Source: Modestobacter sp. VKM Ac-2982
Lineage (GTDB): Bacteria > Actinomycetota > Actinomycetes > Mycobacteriales > Geodermatophilaceae
Direction: 5' to 3'
Assembly (NCBI RefSeq): GCF_026967935.1
Contig: NZ_JAPVBL010000004.1
Coordinates: 124,001-188,000, forward strand
DNA: 64,000 nucleotides
Shown here: positions 9,101-19,863 of the stretch, piece by piece
Layout of the letters: the number at the start of each line of letters is the position of its first letter
How positions within the stretch are numbered: the first letter of the stretch is position 1
Position numbers and translations under genes: made by a program
The notes under the pieces: generated by a model
What the model was told of the DNA's origin: nothing
Databases searched by the model: none
Seen by the model: only the letters and a program-made list of their open reading frames with translations

Positions 9101-9118
9101 ACAGCGCCTCGGAGACCA

Positions 9119-9131
9119 GGGACCAAAGTCC
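9119..9131. promoter_or_regulatory. DosR-like box upstream of PAS-SpoIIE gene
   Basis: GGGACCAAAGTCC, with GGAC/GTCC half-sites around CAAA, resembles the core of the mycobacterial DosR (DevR) dormancy box. It lies about 90 bases before the phosphatase start. No DosR homologue is in the window, so the assignment rests on resemblance alone. Confidence 0.35.
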
Positions 9132-9217
9132 TCCCCGCGACCCGGTTGCGTGTGATGAGATTCGTGGCGCCTGATCCGAGCAGCGGCGGGCAGCCACCGC
9201 CGATCCGGAGGAGACCC

Positions 9218-10996
9218 GTGCCGGACCGGGCCCCTGCCCACCCGCTCCCCGACCCACACCGGGCCGGTGCCTGGGTGGAGTCGGCCGCGATCCCGCTCGT
9301 CTGCATGGACGGCGACTTCCGCTGGGTGTACGTCAACCGGGCCGCCGAGGCACTGCTGCAGGAGCGGCGGGAGGACCTGCTCGGTCGCACCCAGTGGGAG
9401 ATCCACCCGCTGACCCTGGGCACCGACGTCGAACGGGCCTACCGGCACACGATGGACACCCGGGAGCCGGTGGACTTCGAGCAGTACTACCCCCCGCACG
9501 ACCGGTGGTACCGGATGTCGGTGCGTCCGGCCGCCGGCGGCATGGACGTCGAGTTCCACGACGTCACCGCCGAGCGGCGCCGGGCCGTCGCACCCGCGAC
9601 GTCGCCGGCGACGGTCGATGACCCCGCGGCGCTGGACCTGCTGGACCTGCTCACCGAGACCTCCGCTGCACTGAGCACCACCCTCGAGGTCGACGAGGGA
9701 GTCCGCCGGCTCGCCCGGCTGGTCGTCCCCCGGCTCGCCGACTGGGTCATCGTCAGCACGTACGACGCGACCAGCGGTGCTCTGGACGACGTCGCCGTGG
9801 TGCACCGCGACCCTGAGCTGCAGCACGCCGCCGAGGCCTACGCCGAGTCCCGGACCGGCGCCCTGGCCGCGGACTCACCGGCACGGCTGGCGATCCGCAG
9901 CGGGCGGCCGGCGGTCGTCGGCGACGGCCGGGCCGACGAACTCGACTCCTTCACCGCAGCGCTGGTGGTCACCCCGCAGGCGCAGCAGCGGCTGGCCGCC
10001 CTGCGGCCAGGCTGCGTCGCCGGCGTCCCGCTGCTCGCCGGTGGCCGCACCGTGGGTCTGCTCAGCCTGTTCCGGGACGCCGGCTCCGCACCGTGGACCA
10101 CCCGCGAGCTCCGGGCCGCAACCGACGTCGCGGCCCGGGCCGGCACGGCCCTGGACAACGCGCGCCTGTTCACCCAGCAGCGGCAGGTCGCCGAGGCCCT
10201 GCAGCGCAGCCTGCTCACCGACCCACCGGAGCCCGACCACGCCGAGATCGTGGTCCGGTACCTGCCCGCCGTGCAGGCCGCGCGCGTGGGCGGTGACTGG
10301 TACGACGCCTTCATCCAGCCCGGGCGCACCACGATGGTCGTCATCGGCGACGTGGCCGGGCACGACATCGAGGCGGCGGCCGCGATGGGGCAGCTGAGGA
10401 GCCTGCTGCGGGGCATCGCCGTCTACAGCGACGCGGGACCGGCGGAGGTGCTCTCCGGGCTGGACAGCGCGATGGACGTGCTGGCCGTCGGCACCATCGC
10501 CACCGCCGCGATCGCCCGCTTCGAGCAGACCGACGAACAACGTCGGCGCGGCGTCACCTCCATGCGCTGGTCCAGCGCGGGCCACCCGCCGCCGTTGCTG
10601 CTCGACACCGACGCCCGGGTGACCACCCTGGGCAGCCGGCGCGCGGACCTGCTGCTGGGTGTCGACCCGACCACCACGCGCGCCGAGCACGTGGCGGAGC
10701 TCGACCGCGGCACGACGGTGTTCCTCTACACCGACGGGCTGATCGAGCAGCGTGGGCCGGAGGGCCCACTCGGGCTGGACGCCGGGCTGGACCGGTTGCG
10801 GGAGGCGCTGGCCGACCTGGCCCACCTGCGGCTGGGGGCGCTGTGCGACGCCGTGATCGAGCGGCTGGTGCACGGCCGCCCCGACGACGACGTCGCGCTG
10901 GTGGCGGTGCGCCTGCACCGGCAGGACCGGCCCCGCCCGGCGGAGGCCGGCCCGGGCCACGTGCCGGACGCCGTCCCCGCACCGCCGGGAGCCTGA
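9218..10996 (+). CDS. PAS-GAF-SpoIIE serine phosphatase
   Basis: A 592-residue regulatory protein phosphatase. Domain order: PAS (about residues 20-125, with VNRAAEALLQERREDLLGRTQWEIHP), GAF (about 150-300) and a PP2C-type SpoIIE/RsbU phosphatase domain (about 345-585). The phosphatase metal-site motifs are visible: GDWYDAF, IGDVAGHD, YTDGLIEQR and DDVALVAV. Such proteins dephosphorylate STAS-domain anti-sigma antagonists in partner-switching stress pathways. GTG 9218 is chosen because GGAGGAG lies five bases upstream; a TTG at 9146 is unlikely. A lone STAS gene lies at 38137, far away and with an altered phosphosite. Confidence 0.9.
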   Translation: MPDRAPAHPLPDPHRAGAWVESAAIPLVCMDGDFRWVYVNRAAEALLQERREDLLGRTQWEIHPLTLGTDVERAYRHTMDTREPVDFEQYYPPHDRWYRMSVRPAAGGMDVEFHDVTAERRRAVAPATSPATVDDPAALDLLDLLTETSAALSTTLEVDEGVRRLARLVVPRLADWVIVSTYDATSGALDDVAVVHRDPELQHAAEAYAESRTGALAADSPARLAIRSGRPAVVGDGRADELDSFTAALVVTPQAQQRLAALRPGCVAGVPLLAGGRTVGLLSLFRDAGSAPWTTRELRAATDVAARAGTALDNARLFTQQRQVAEALQRSLLTDPPEPDHAEIVVRYLPAVQAARVGGDWYDAFIQPGRTTMVVIGDVAGHDIEAAAAMGQLRSLLRGIAVYSDAGPAEVLSGLDSAMDVLAVGTIATAAIARFEQTDEQRRRGVTSMRWSSAGHPPPLLLDTDARVTTLGSRRADLLLGVDPTTTRAEHVAELDRGTTVFLYTDGLIEQRGPEGPLGLDAGLDRLREALADLAHLRLGALCDAVIERLVHGRPDDDVALVAVRLHRQDRPRPAEAGPGHVPDAVPAPPGA

Positions 10997-11008
10997 GGGC
11001 CCTCAGGC
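10991..11008. terminator. Palindrome spanning two convergent stops
   Basis: GCCTGAGGG followed directly by CCCTCAGGC: a perfect 18-bp palindrome that contains the TGA of the phosphatase gene and the TGA of the convergent SDR gene, six bases apart. It probably acts as a bidirectional 3'-end structure. Confidence 0.5.
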
Positions 11009-11770
11009 GAGCCGACGGACCAGCGGCAGCGGCAGGACCCGCAGCAGCCCCGCGACCGGGCGCCACGGCCACTCCGGGACGTACGCGCGCACCGGCTCCC
11101 GCTCGATCGCCGCGGTCAGTGCGGTGACACCGGTCTCCAGGTCGACCGTGAACGGCCCGCGGCGGCCGGTGTTGATGTCGGTCTCGATGAAGCCCGGGTG
11201 GACGGTGGTGACCCGGATGCCGCGGGTGCGCCGGTCCCCCAGCAGGTCGGCCCGGATGCCCTCGGCGAGCACGGCGTCGGCGGCCTTGGAGGTGGCGTAC
11301 GCCGTCCGGGTGCCGCCCATGCCGCGCACCCCGGCGACCGAGGAGATGACCACCAGGTGGCCGCTGCCCTGGGCGCGGAAGAGGGCGACGGCCGCCTCGC
11401 AGCAGGCGTGCGTGCCCAGCACGTTGGTGACCAGGACCTGCCGGTTCGGCCGCGCCCCGCCGGTGCCCACCGGGGTGCCCTTGCCCAGGCCGGCATTGGC
11501 GATGAACCGGTCGATGCCCCCGAGCTCCCCGGCCAGCCGGGGCACGGTCGCTGCGACGGCCTCGGGGTCGTCGACGTCCAGCTCGCCGACCACCACCCGG
11601 ATGCCCGGGTGCCGGGCCAACAGCTCCTCGCGCAGCTCCGACAGCCGGTCCAGCCGCCGGGCCACCAGGACCAGGTCACGGCCGCGGGCGGCGAACTCCC
11701 GGGCCATGCCCTGACCGAGACCAGCGCTGGCACCGGTGATGAAGATCCGCTGACGAAGGGGGTGCGGCAT
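11003..11770 (-). CDS. SDR-family oxidoreductase
   Basis: A 255-residue classical short-chain dehydrogenase/reductase. The NAD(P)-binding motif is TGASAGLGQG at about residue 12. A basic residue after the second strand (VARRLDR) suggests NADP. NAG is present in FIANAGLG, the catalytic Ser lies in VVISSVAG, and the Tyr/Lys pair is in AYATSK. Substrate unknown. ATG 11770 fits the family N-terminus. Convergent with the phosphatase, with the palindrome above overlapping both stops. Confidence 0.88.
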   Translation of the reverse strand: MPHPLRQRIFITGASAGLGQGMAREFAARGRDLVLVARRLDRLSELREELLARHPGIRVVVGELDVDDPEAVAATVPRLAGELGGIDRFIANAGLGKGTPVGTGGARPNRQVLVTNVLGTHACCEAAVALFRAQGSGHLVVISSVAGVRGMGGTRTAYATSKAADAVLAEGIRADLLGDRRTRGIRVTTVHPGFIETDINTGRRGPFTVDLETGVTALTAAIEREPVRAYVPEWPWRPVAGLLRVLPLPLVRRLA

Positions 11771-11902
11771 CGGGTCATCCTGCCGCACCCACCCCCGAGG
11801 GTGGGGGGATGCTCAGCGGGTGCTGGCCGTCGACCGGGCGGCTGCGGAGCGGCCGGCCCGCACAGCTCCGGCAGGTGCTCACCCGCAGCTCGTGCCCGGA
11901 TC

Positions 11903-12544
11903 TCAGTCCTTGGCCTTGGCCCTTGCCTCGGCCAGGACCTTGGCCAACGCCTTGGCCTGGGCCTTCGCGTTGGCCTTGGCCTTCGCGTTGCCCTTGGTCA
12001 GGCCCTTGTCCTTGACGAACGCCTTCGCCTTGGCCAGGACGAACGCCTTGGCCTTTGCCTTGGCGTCGTCCTCGTCGCCCTTCTCCGGGCCGGTCGGCTG
12101 GGACGGCGGGGTGGGTGCGGGCTCGGCCACCGTCACGGTGACCGGCGGGAAGAACTGGACCCGGTAGAAGTGATCGCAGACGCCCTCGATCGTGTACTCC
12201 CCCGGGGCCGTCCCAGGCTGGAACGACTCGTCGAAGGTGACGATGCCGTCAGGGTCGGCGTTGGCGGCGTTGGTGTCGGTGACGTCGTTCCCGTTGGTGA
12301 TCTCGTACCAGACGAGGGGAAGCGATCCGTCTGCGTCGGGGAGCGATCCGACCGCGTCGGGGCCGCACCCGGTGAAGGTCACGGTGAACGGCTGCCCCGG
12401 GACGACGGTCGTGTCCGAGAGGACGGGGGTCGGCAGCGGTGCCGGTGCGGCCAGGGCTGCCGGGGCAGCGACCAGGGTGGCTGCACCGGTGACCAGGCCG
12501 GCCATGGTGACGGCGGCGACGCGGCGCGTGGACAGGGCGGACAT
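11903..12544 (-). CDS. Secreted protein with Lys/Ala-rich C-terminal tail
   Basis: A 213-residue exported protein. Signal peptide: MSALSTRRVAAV, a hydrophobic stretch and a likely Ala-x-Ala cleavage at about residue 36. The mature part (about 37-150) is beta-rich, with three Cys (TFTGCGPDAV, EGVCDHFY and the signal region excluded), and resembles an immunoglobulin-like surface domain ending in FFPPVTVTVAEPAP. A Pro-rich linker follows. Residues 159-213 are about half alanine and a third lysine, with repeated KAKA units and very few other residues. Such a tail would be strongly cationic and helical. No homologue is recognised. ATG 12544 has GGAGA upstream. Confidence 0.7.
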   Translation of the reverse strand: MSALSTRRVAAVTMAGLVTGAATLVAAPAALAAPAPLPTPVLSDTTVVPGQPFTVTFTGCGPDAVGSLPDADGSLPLVWYEITNGNDVTDTNAANADPDGIVTFDESFQPGTAPGEYTIEGVCDHFYRVQFFPPVTVTVAEPAPTPPSQPTGPEKGDEDDAKAKAKAFVLAKAKAFVKDKGLTKGNAKAKANAKAQAKALAKVLAEARAKAKD

Positions 12545-12713
12545 GGAGGTCTCCGTCGCTGTTCGGCGGCCCGGTCGGCCCGGCCCGGCTGCGGCATGTC
12601 TAGTGGCTGAGCTGCGGCACGTCCAGTGCTCACCCGCCCTGGTCGACGAGTCAGGCCCGGACACGCCGACGACGGTGTCCCGGGGCGAGGACGAGACGAG
12701 CCCCACGGACGAC

Positions 12714-12746
12714 GACGGCCGCCTCCCCGTCCGGGAGGCGGCCGTC
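12714..12746 (-). terminator. Hairpin after the DsbA-like gene
   Basis: A perfect 14-bp stem (GACGGCCGCCTCCC with its complement) and a five-base loop, lying eight bases past the stop of the minus-strand DsbA-like gene. No T-tract, as is common for actinobacterial terminators. Confidence 0.65.
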
Positions 12747-12753
12747 CACGGCG

Positions 12754-13419
12754 TCAGCGGGTGCCGGTCAGCTCCAGGGCGTCGGCGGGCACCGAGGACA
12801 TGTCCGGGCCGGAGAGGCGGGTGCGCTTGAGCTCCCAGAAGTCGGGCAGGTTGGCCAGCAGGACGGCGCCGTCGAAGGCCTTGCCGGCGTCCTCACCGGT
12901 CGGCACCTTGCTGATCACCGGACCGAAGAACGCCACGCCGTCGATGTGCATGACCGGGGTGCCGACGTCGTCGCCCACCGGGTCCATGCCCTCGTGGTGG
13001 CTCTTCTCCAGGGCCTCGTCGTACTCGGTGGAGCCGGCGGCCTCGGCCAGCTCGGCGGGAAGGCCCACGCGGTCCAGGGCCGGGGCGATGATCTCCTCGA
13101 TCTCCCGGCCCTCGTGGTGCCGCAGCGTGCCCATCGCGGTGTAGAGGTCGCCGAGCACCGCGTCGCCGTGCTGCTGGGCGGCGGCCACCGCGACCCGGAC
13201 CGGGCCGATCGCCTTGGCCATCATCTCCTGGTAGTCCGGTGACAGGTCGCGGCCGCGGTTGAGCACCGACAGCGACATCACGTGCCACTGCAGGTCGATG
13301 TCACGGACCTTCGCCGCCTCCAGCACCCAGCGGCTGGTGAGCCACGCCCACGGGCACAGCGGGTCGAACCAGAAGTCGACGCGGGCCTTCACGGGAGAGC
13401 TCTGCACTGCCTCGGTCAT
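12754..13419 (-). CDS. DsbA-family (mycothiol-dependent nitroreductase-like) protein
   Basis: A 221-residue cytoplasmic thioredoxin-fold protein close to mycobacterial Rv2466c, a mycothiol-dependent oxidoreductase that activates nitro-prodrugs (from memory). Shared blocks: [65 protein letters not shown] and the C-terminal ELKRTR. The active site is C22-P-W-A25: the second Cys of CPWC is replaced by Ala, leaving a monothiol site suited to mixed disulfides with mycothiol rather than dithiol exchange. It is divergent from pepN, as in Mycobacterium. Starts at ATG 13419. Confidence 0.85.
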   Translation of the reverse strand: MTEAVQSSPVKARVDFWFDPLCPWAWLTSRWVLEAAKVRDIDLQWHVMSLSVLNRGRDLSPDYQEMMAKAIGPVRVAVAAAQQHGDAVLGDLYTAMGTLRHHEGREIEEIIAPALDRVGLPAELAEAAGSTEYDEALEKSHHEGMDPVGDDVGTPVMHIDGVAFFGPVISKVPTGEDAGKAFDGAVLLANLPDFWELKRTRLSGPDMSSVPADALELTGTR

Positions 13420-13576
13420 GGGTGCTCCTCAGTCTGTCGTCGGTGCTCCGGGCGGTCGCTCGCGCGCCACCCGGTCGTCTGCGCCCAACCAAGTCGGGCC
13501 GTCCCCGGCTTGTTCCCCGCCCTCCCCAGGGGCACACGGGAGGAGACCGTCGTCCCCGCATGGGAAGCTCCGGGGC

Positions 13577-16126
<2,550 letters not shown>

Positions 16127-16139
16127 GAGCGGAGGCGCC

Positions 16140-16186
16140 GAACGCCAGCGGCCCAGGACTCGACGAGTCCTGGGCCGCTGGCGTTC
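16140..16186 (+). terminator. Strong hairpin terminator after pepN
   Basis: A perfect 22-bp stem with the three-base loop GAC begins 13 bases after the pepN stop. It is one of the longest perfect inverted repeats in the window. It stands between convergent pepN and the DUF5130 gene and may work in both directions. A smaller palindrome, CCCCTGCAGGGG, follows at about 16190-16201. Confidence 0.75.
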
Positions 16187-16206
16187 AGCCCCCTGCAGGG
16201 GCGCGA

Positions 16207-16728
16207 CTAGTGGGCGTTGCGGCGCGCGGGGTGGCCGGCGGCGTCGGACAGCTGCCGCAGCCCGTTGATGATCGCCCCGACCAGGTCGCCGGCGCCCAGC
16301 CGGCTGGTCATCGACAGGACGGCCAGGGCGCAGGCCCGGTCGGGCAGCCGGCGAGCGGCAGCCGTGCCAGTGACGATCTCCAGCACCCGCTGCCCGGGTG
16401 AGATGGCGACCAGGACGCTGTTCGTGGTGTCGCCGCCGGACCGCGCGTGCAGGTCCTCCGCGGTGGCCCGGGTGTCACTGCCCAGCTCGCCGACGTAGAG
16501 GGTGAACCGCAGCCCGGTCTCCTTGGCGGACATGGTCAGCGCCTCGTCGAGCCGGGCGAGGTCGCGGTAGCTGAACGGCCCGGAGCCGGGCTCCATGACG
16601 GAGCTGTTCCCGGTCTGATCCGTCGCGCTGGGCCCGTGCTGGTCGGCGGCGGGCTGCCGGTTGAGCTGCTGGGTCATCGGGGGGGTGTCTCCGGAGGAAG
16701 GAGGGAGCTGGGCGGCAGAGGTGCTCAT
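16207..16728 (-). CDS. DUF5130 family protein
   Basis: A 173-residue protein of the DUF5130 family (TPM-like fold). After a variable Gln/Pro-rich N-terminus, the conserved part starts at GPFSYRDLARLDEALTMSAKETGLRFTLYVGELG and continues with VLVAISPGQRVLEIVTGTAAARRLPDRACALAVLSMTS. No signal peptide is clear. It starts seven bases after the stop of the small membrane protein upstream, so they form an operon. This pair next to pepN is conserved in Mycobacterium, where, as I recall, it belongs to the set of genes found with the respiratory III2IV2 supercomplex. An alternative start is ATG 16677. Confidence 0.75.
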   Translation of the reverse strand: MSTSAAQLPPSSGDTPPMTQQLNRQPAADQHGPSATDQTGNSSVMEPGSGPFSYRDLARLDEALTMSAKETGLRFTLYVGELGSDTRATAEDLHARSGGDTTNSVLVAISPGQRVLEIVTGTAAARRLPDRACALAVLSMTSRLGAGDLVGAIINGLRQLSDAAGHPARRNAH

Positions 16729-16735
16729 GGCCCGG

Positions 16736-17068
16736 TCACCAGGTCCCGCGGGCGCCGCCGGCAGCGGTGCGCCGCACGGTGTCGGCCTCGGGGACGTACG
16801 GACGCTGACCGATGGCCAGCACCGAGGCGGTGGCACCCAGCCGCGGGGCCGCGTGCCCCGCCCCGGGAGCGTCCTCGGCATGGCCGCCGACCACGCCGGG
16901 GACGTCGGGGTGCGGCTCGTACCAGAGCGGTGCGTAGTCCCAGGACTGCCCGGGGCGGTACTTGGTGCGGTCCTTGCTGCGGCCGGGGAACAACGTCACC
17001 GCAGCGAACAGCAGCACGATCACCAGCGGGACGACGCCGTAGATGAGCACGGTCTCGAGCACGGACAT
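16736..17068 (-). CDS. Small membrane protein, possible CtaJ-like oxidase subunit
   Basis: A 110-residue protein with a single TM helix right at the N-terminus (LIYGVVPLVIVLLFAAVTLFPG, about residues 8-28), a basic stop-transfer segment (GRSKDRTKYRPGQSW) and a soluble, His/Gly-rich tail containing WDYAPLWYEPHP. This architecture and the position beside the DUF5130 gene match the protein annotated as the aa3-type cytochrome oxidase accessory subunit CtaJ in actinobacteria. The link is inferred from context and memory of the family, not from a catalytic motif. Other small unknown membrane proteins remain possible. Confidence 0.6.
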   Translation of the reverse strand: MSVLETVLIYGVVPLVIVLLFAAVTLFPGRSKDRTKYRPGQSWDYAPLWYEPHPDVPGVVGGHAEDAPGAGHAAPRLGATASVLAIGQRPYVPEADTVRRTAAGGARGTW

Positions 17069-17114
17069 GGTGGCAATCTACCGGGACCACCGAGCACCGG
17101 CCCGGCAGGACGGG

Positions 17115-18551
17115 TCACCAGAGCGCGGGGTGTCGGTGCGCCCACGGTCGCGCCTCCTCCAGCTGTGCGGACAGCGAGATGAGGGTGGCCTCGTCGGCCG
17201 GGCGGCCCACGAGCATGGTCCCGATGGGCAGCCCACCCGCCGTCCACCACAGCGGCACGCTGACCGCGGGCTGGCCGGTGACGTTGTAGACCGCCGGGAA
17301 GGCCGCGTACCGCTTCTGCCGCTCGAAGTCGGCAGCCCCGTCGCCGTCCCCGTCGAACCAGCCGACCGGCTGGGGCGGCAGCGTGCAGATGGGGGCGAGC
17401 AGCACGTCGTACCGGGTGGTGGCCTGGATGAACCGGCGGGCGAAGACCCGCAGCGTGAACATCGCCTGCATGGCGTCCCTCGCACTGAGGGCCAGCCCCC
17501 GGTCGCGGAGGAACCGGGTCAGCGGTCGCAGCCGGTCCAGCTGGGACGGTGGCACGGGCAGCGTCGTGGCCGACAACGCCCAGACCACCTCGAAGGCGGG
17601 GAAGACCTCGGGCGTGAGCGGTGCCGCCGGCAGGTCCTCGACCTCGTGGCCCAGGTCGGACAGCAGCACGGAGGCGTCCTCGAACGCCGCCCGCACCTCC
17701 GGGTCCAGATCGGCACCGGGCATGCCGGAGTCCAGGTAGCGGCCGATCCGCAACCGGCCCGGCGGGCGGTCGGCGTAACCGAGGAAGGTCTCCCCGGCCG
17801 GCGGCGGCGACGCCCAGAACGGGTCACCCAGCACCGGCCCGGCCATCGCGTCCAGCATCGCCGCGGCGTCCCGCACGGTGCGGGCCAGCGGCCCCTGGAC
17901 GCCCAGGCCGGTGGTCTCACTGCTCAGCGGGCCGTTGCTCACCCGGCCGCGGCTGGGCTTGATCCCGAACAGCCCGTTGATCCCGGCGGGGATGCGGATG
18001 GAGCCGCCGCCGTCGGACCCGTGGGCGAACGGCAGCAGCCCGGCGGCCACCGCAGCAGCCGCACCGCCGCTGGAACCCCCGGCCAGGAGCGAGGGCTCCC
18101 ACGGGCACCGGGCGGGGCCGGCGAGGTCGTTGTCGGTGTAGCAGGGGAAGCCGAACTCGGGGGTGTTCGTCTTGCCCAGGCTGATCGTGCCGGCGGCGGC
18201 CAGCGCGGTGACCACGGCGTCGTCGACGGTGGGCACGAAGTCGGCCAGCACCGCCGAGCCGAAGGTGGTGCGCACCCCGGCGGTGTTGGCCAGGTCCTTG
18301 ATCGCGGTCGGGACGCCGTGCAGCGGCGGCAGGTCCCCGCCGGCCAGCACTGCCTGGTCGGCTGCCGCCGCCGCCGCGCGCGCCCGGTCGGGGGTGACGG
18401 TCAGGAACGCCCCGAGAGCGGTGTCCAGCGCCTCGATGCGGGCGAGGGAGTGCTCGACGAGCTCGGTCGGGCTCACCTCCTTCGCGCGGACCGCCGCCGC
18501 CTGCTCCAGCGCGGTCAGGTCGTGCAGCTGGGTGCCGGGCGAGGAGGTCAC
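17115..18551 (-). CDS. Amidase signature-family hydrolase
   Basis: A 478-residue amidase. The Ser-cisSer-Lys triad is visible: Lys in GVPTAIKDL (about residue 85), the cis-Ser and nucleophile Ser in the Gly/Ser-rich segment LAGGSSGGAAAAVAAG and GSDGGGSIRIPAG (about 165-190). C-terminal features include YDVLLAPICTLPP and PAVSVPLWWTAGGLPIG. It hydrolyses an unknown amide. GTG 18551 is preceded by GGGAG. It is divergent from kynureninase across only 36 bp, so one promoter region may serve both; a role in aryl-amide or formamide hydrolysis beside tryptophan breakdown is possible but unproven. Confidence 0.88.
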   Translation of the reverse strand: MTSSPGTQLHDLTALEQAAAVRAKEVSPTELVEHSLARIEALDTALGAFLTVTPDRARAAAAAADQAVLAGGDLPPLHGVPTAIKDLANTAGVRTTFGSAVLADFVPTVDDAVVTALAAAGTISLGKTNTPEFGFPCYTDNDLAGPARCPWEPSLLAGGSSGGAAAAVAAGLLPFAHGSDGGGSIRIPAGINGLFGIKPSRGRVSNGPLSSETTGLGVQGPLARTVRDAAAMLDAMAGPVLGDPFWASPPPAGETFLGYADRPPGRLRIGRYLDSGMPGADLDPEVRAAFEDASVLLSDLGHEVEDLPAAPLTPEVFPAFEVVWALSATTLPVPPSQLDRLRPLTRFLRDRGLALSARDAMQAMFTLRVFARRFIQATTRYDVLLAPICTLPPQPVGWFDGDGDGAADFERQKRYAAFPAVYNVTGQPAVSVPLWWTAGGLPIGTMLVGRPADEATLISLSAQLEEARPWAHRHPALW

Positions 18552-18587
18552 CTCCCGGACGCTAGCCGCCACCGGCAGGATCTCCGT

Positions 18588-19853
18588 GTGGACCTCTCCC
18601 GCGCCGCCGCCGAAGCCGCCGACGCCACCGACCCGCTGGCCGGGTTCCGCGCCCGCTTCACCGGCACCGACGACGACGGCCCCGACCGGCTGCTCTACCT
18701 GGACGGCAACTCGTTGGGCCGGCTGCCGAAGGAGACCCCCGCCGCCGTCGCGCGGGTCGTCGAGCAGGAGTGGGGGCAGGGGCTCGTCGGCTCCTGGCGC
18801 GACTGGGTGCAGCAGTCCGGGCGGATCGGCGACGTCCTCGCCGGGGGCGTGCTGGGGGCGCGGCCCGGCGAGGTGCTGGTCGGTGACACGACGAGCGTCG
18901 ACCTCTACAAGCTGCTGGTCGCTGCGGCCGACGCCCGCCCCGGCCGGGACGTGCTGGTCTGCTGCGCCGACGACTTCCCCACCGACCGGTACATCGTCGC
19001 GGGGGTGGCCGAGGCGCGCGGGATGACGGTGCGCGAGGTGGCGGCGCACATCGACACCGGCCTCGACCTCGACGTGCTGGCCGGTGCGCTGGACGAGCGG
19101 GTCGCCGTCGTCGTCCTCTCGCAGGTCGCCTACCGCTCGGGCGCGCTGGTCGACATCGCCGAGGTGACCCGGCTGGCCCGCGACGCGGGGGCGCTCGTCG
19201 TGTGGGACCTCAGCCACGCCGCCGGCGCGGTGCCCGCCGGGCTCACGGCGGCCGGGGCCGACCTGGCGGTGGGCTGCACCTACAAGTACCTCAACGGCGG
19301 CCCGGGCGCCCCGGCGTTCCTGTACGTGCGCCGCGAGCTCCAGGAGCAGTTGCGCCAGCCGATCTGGGGGTGGTTCGGGCAGCGCGACCAGTTCGCCATG
19401 GGGACGGCGTACGACCCGGCCGACGGCGTGGACCGGTTCGCCGTCGGCACTCCCCCGGTGCTGGCCATGGCCGCGGTGGAGGTCGGCGCCCGGCTGTCGG
19501 CGGAAGCCGGCATCGAGCGACTGGCGGTCAAGGGCCAGGCCCTGACCGAGCTGGTGATCGCGCTGGCCGACGAGTGGCTGGCCGGACACGGGGTCACCGT
19601 CGCCTCACCGCGGGAGGCGGCCCGGCGTGGGGCGCACGTCAGCCTGGCGCACCCGCAGGCCTGGCAGCTGACCCAGGCGCTGATCGACCGCGGCGTCGTG
19701 CCGGACTTCCGGACCCCGGACCGGCTGCGACTGGGCCCCGCGCCGCTCTACACCCGGTTCGTCGACGTCTGGGACGCGATGGACCGGCTGCGCGCCGTGC
19801 TCGCCGACCGGGCGCACGAGGGCTACCCGACCGAGCGCGCCCGGGTGACCTGA
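18588..19853 (+). CDS. kynU: Kynureninase
   Basis: A 421-residue PLP enzyme cleaving kynurenine (or 3-hydroxykynurenine) to anthranilate (or 3-hydroxyanthranilate) and alanine. Family signatures: LDGNSLGRLPKETP at about residue 30, GDTTSVDLYKLL, VVWDLSHAAGAVP (PLP-binding Asp) and the Schiff-base Lys at about residue 233 in CTYKYLNGGPGAPAFLYV; RQPIWGWFGQRDQFAMG follows. GTG 18588 has AGGA eight bases upstream. Neither tryptophan dioxygenase nor a recognised kynurenine formamidase is present in the window, so the rest of the pathway must lie elsewhere. Confidence 0.93.
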   Translation: MDLSRAAAEAADATDPLAGFRARFTGTDDDGPDRLLYLDGNSLGRLPKETPAAVARVVEQEWGQGLVGSWRDWVQQSGRIGDVLAGGVLGARPGEVLVGDTTSVDLYKLLVAAADARPGRDVLVCCADDFPTDRYIVAGVAEARGMTVREVAAHIDTGLDLDVLAGALDERVAVVVLSQVAYRSGALVDIAEVTRLARDAGALVVWDLSHAAGAVPAGLTAAGADLAVGCTYKYLNGGPGAPAFLYVRRELQEQLRQPIWGWFGQRDQFAMGTAYDPADGVDRFAVGTPPVLAMAAVEVGARLSAEAGIERLAVKGQALTELVIALADEWLAGHGVTVASPREAARRGAHVSLAHPQAWQLTQALIDRGVVPDFRTPDRLRLGPAPLYTRFVDVWDAMDRLRAVLADRAHEGYPTERARVT

Positions 19854-19863
19854 CAGCCGGGCC

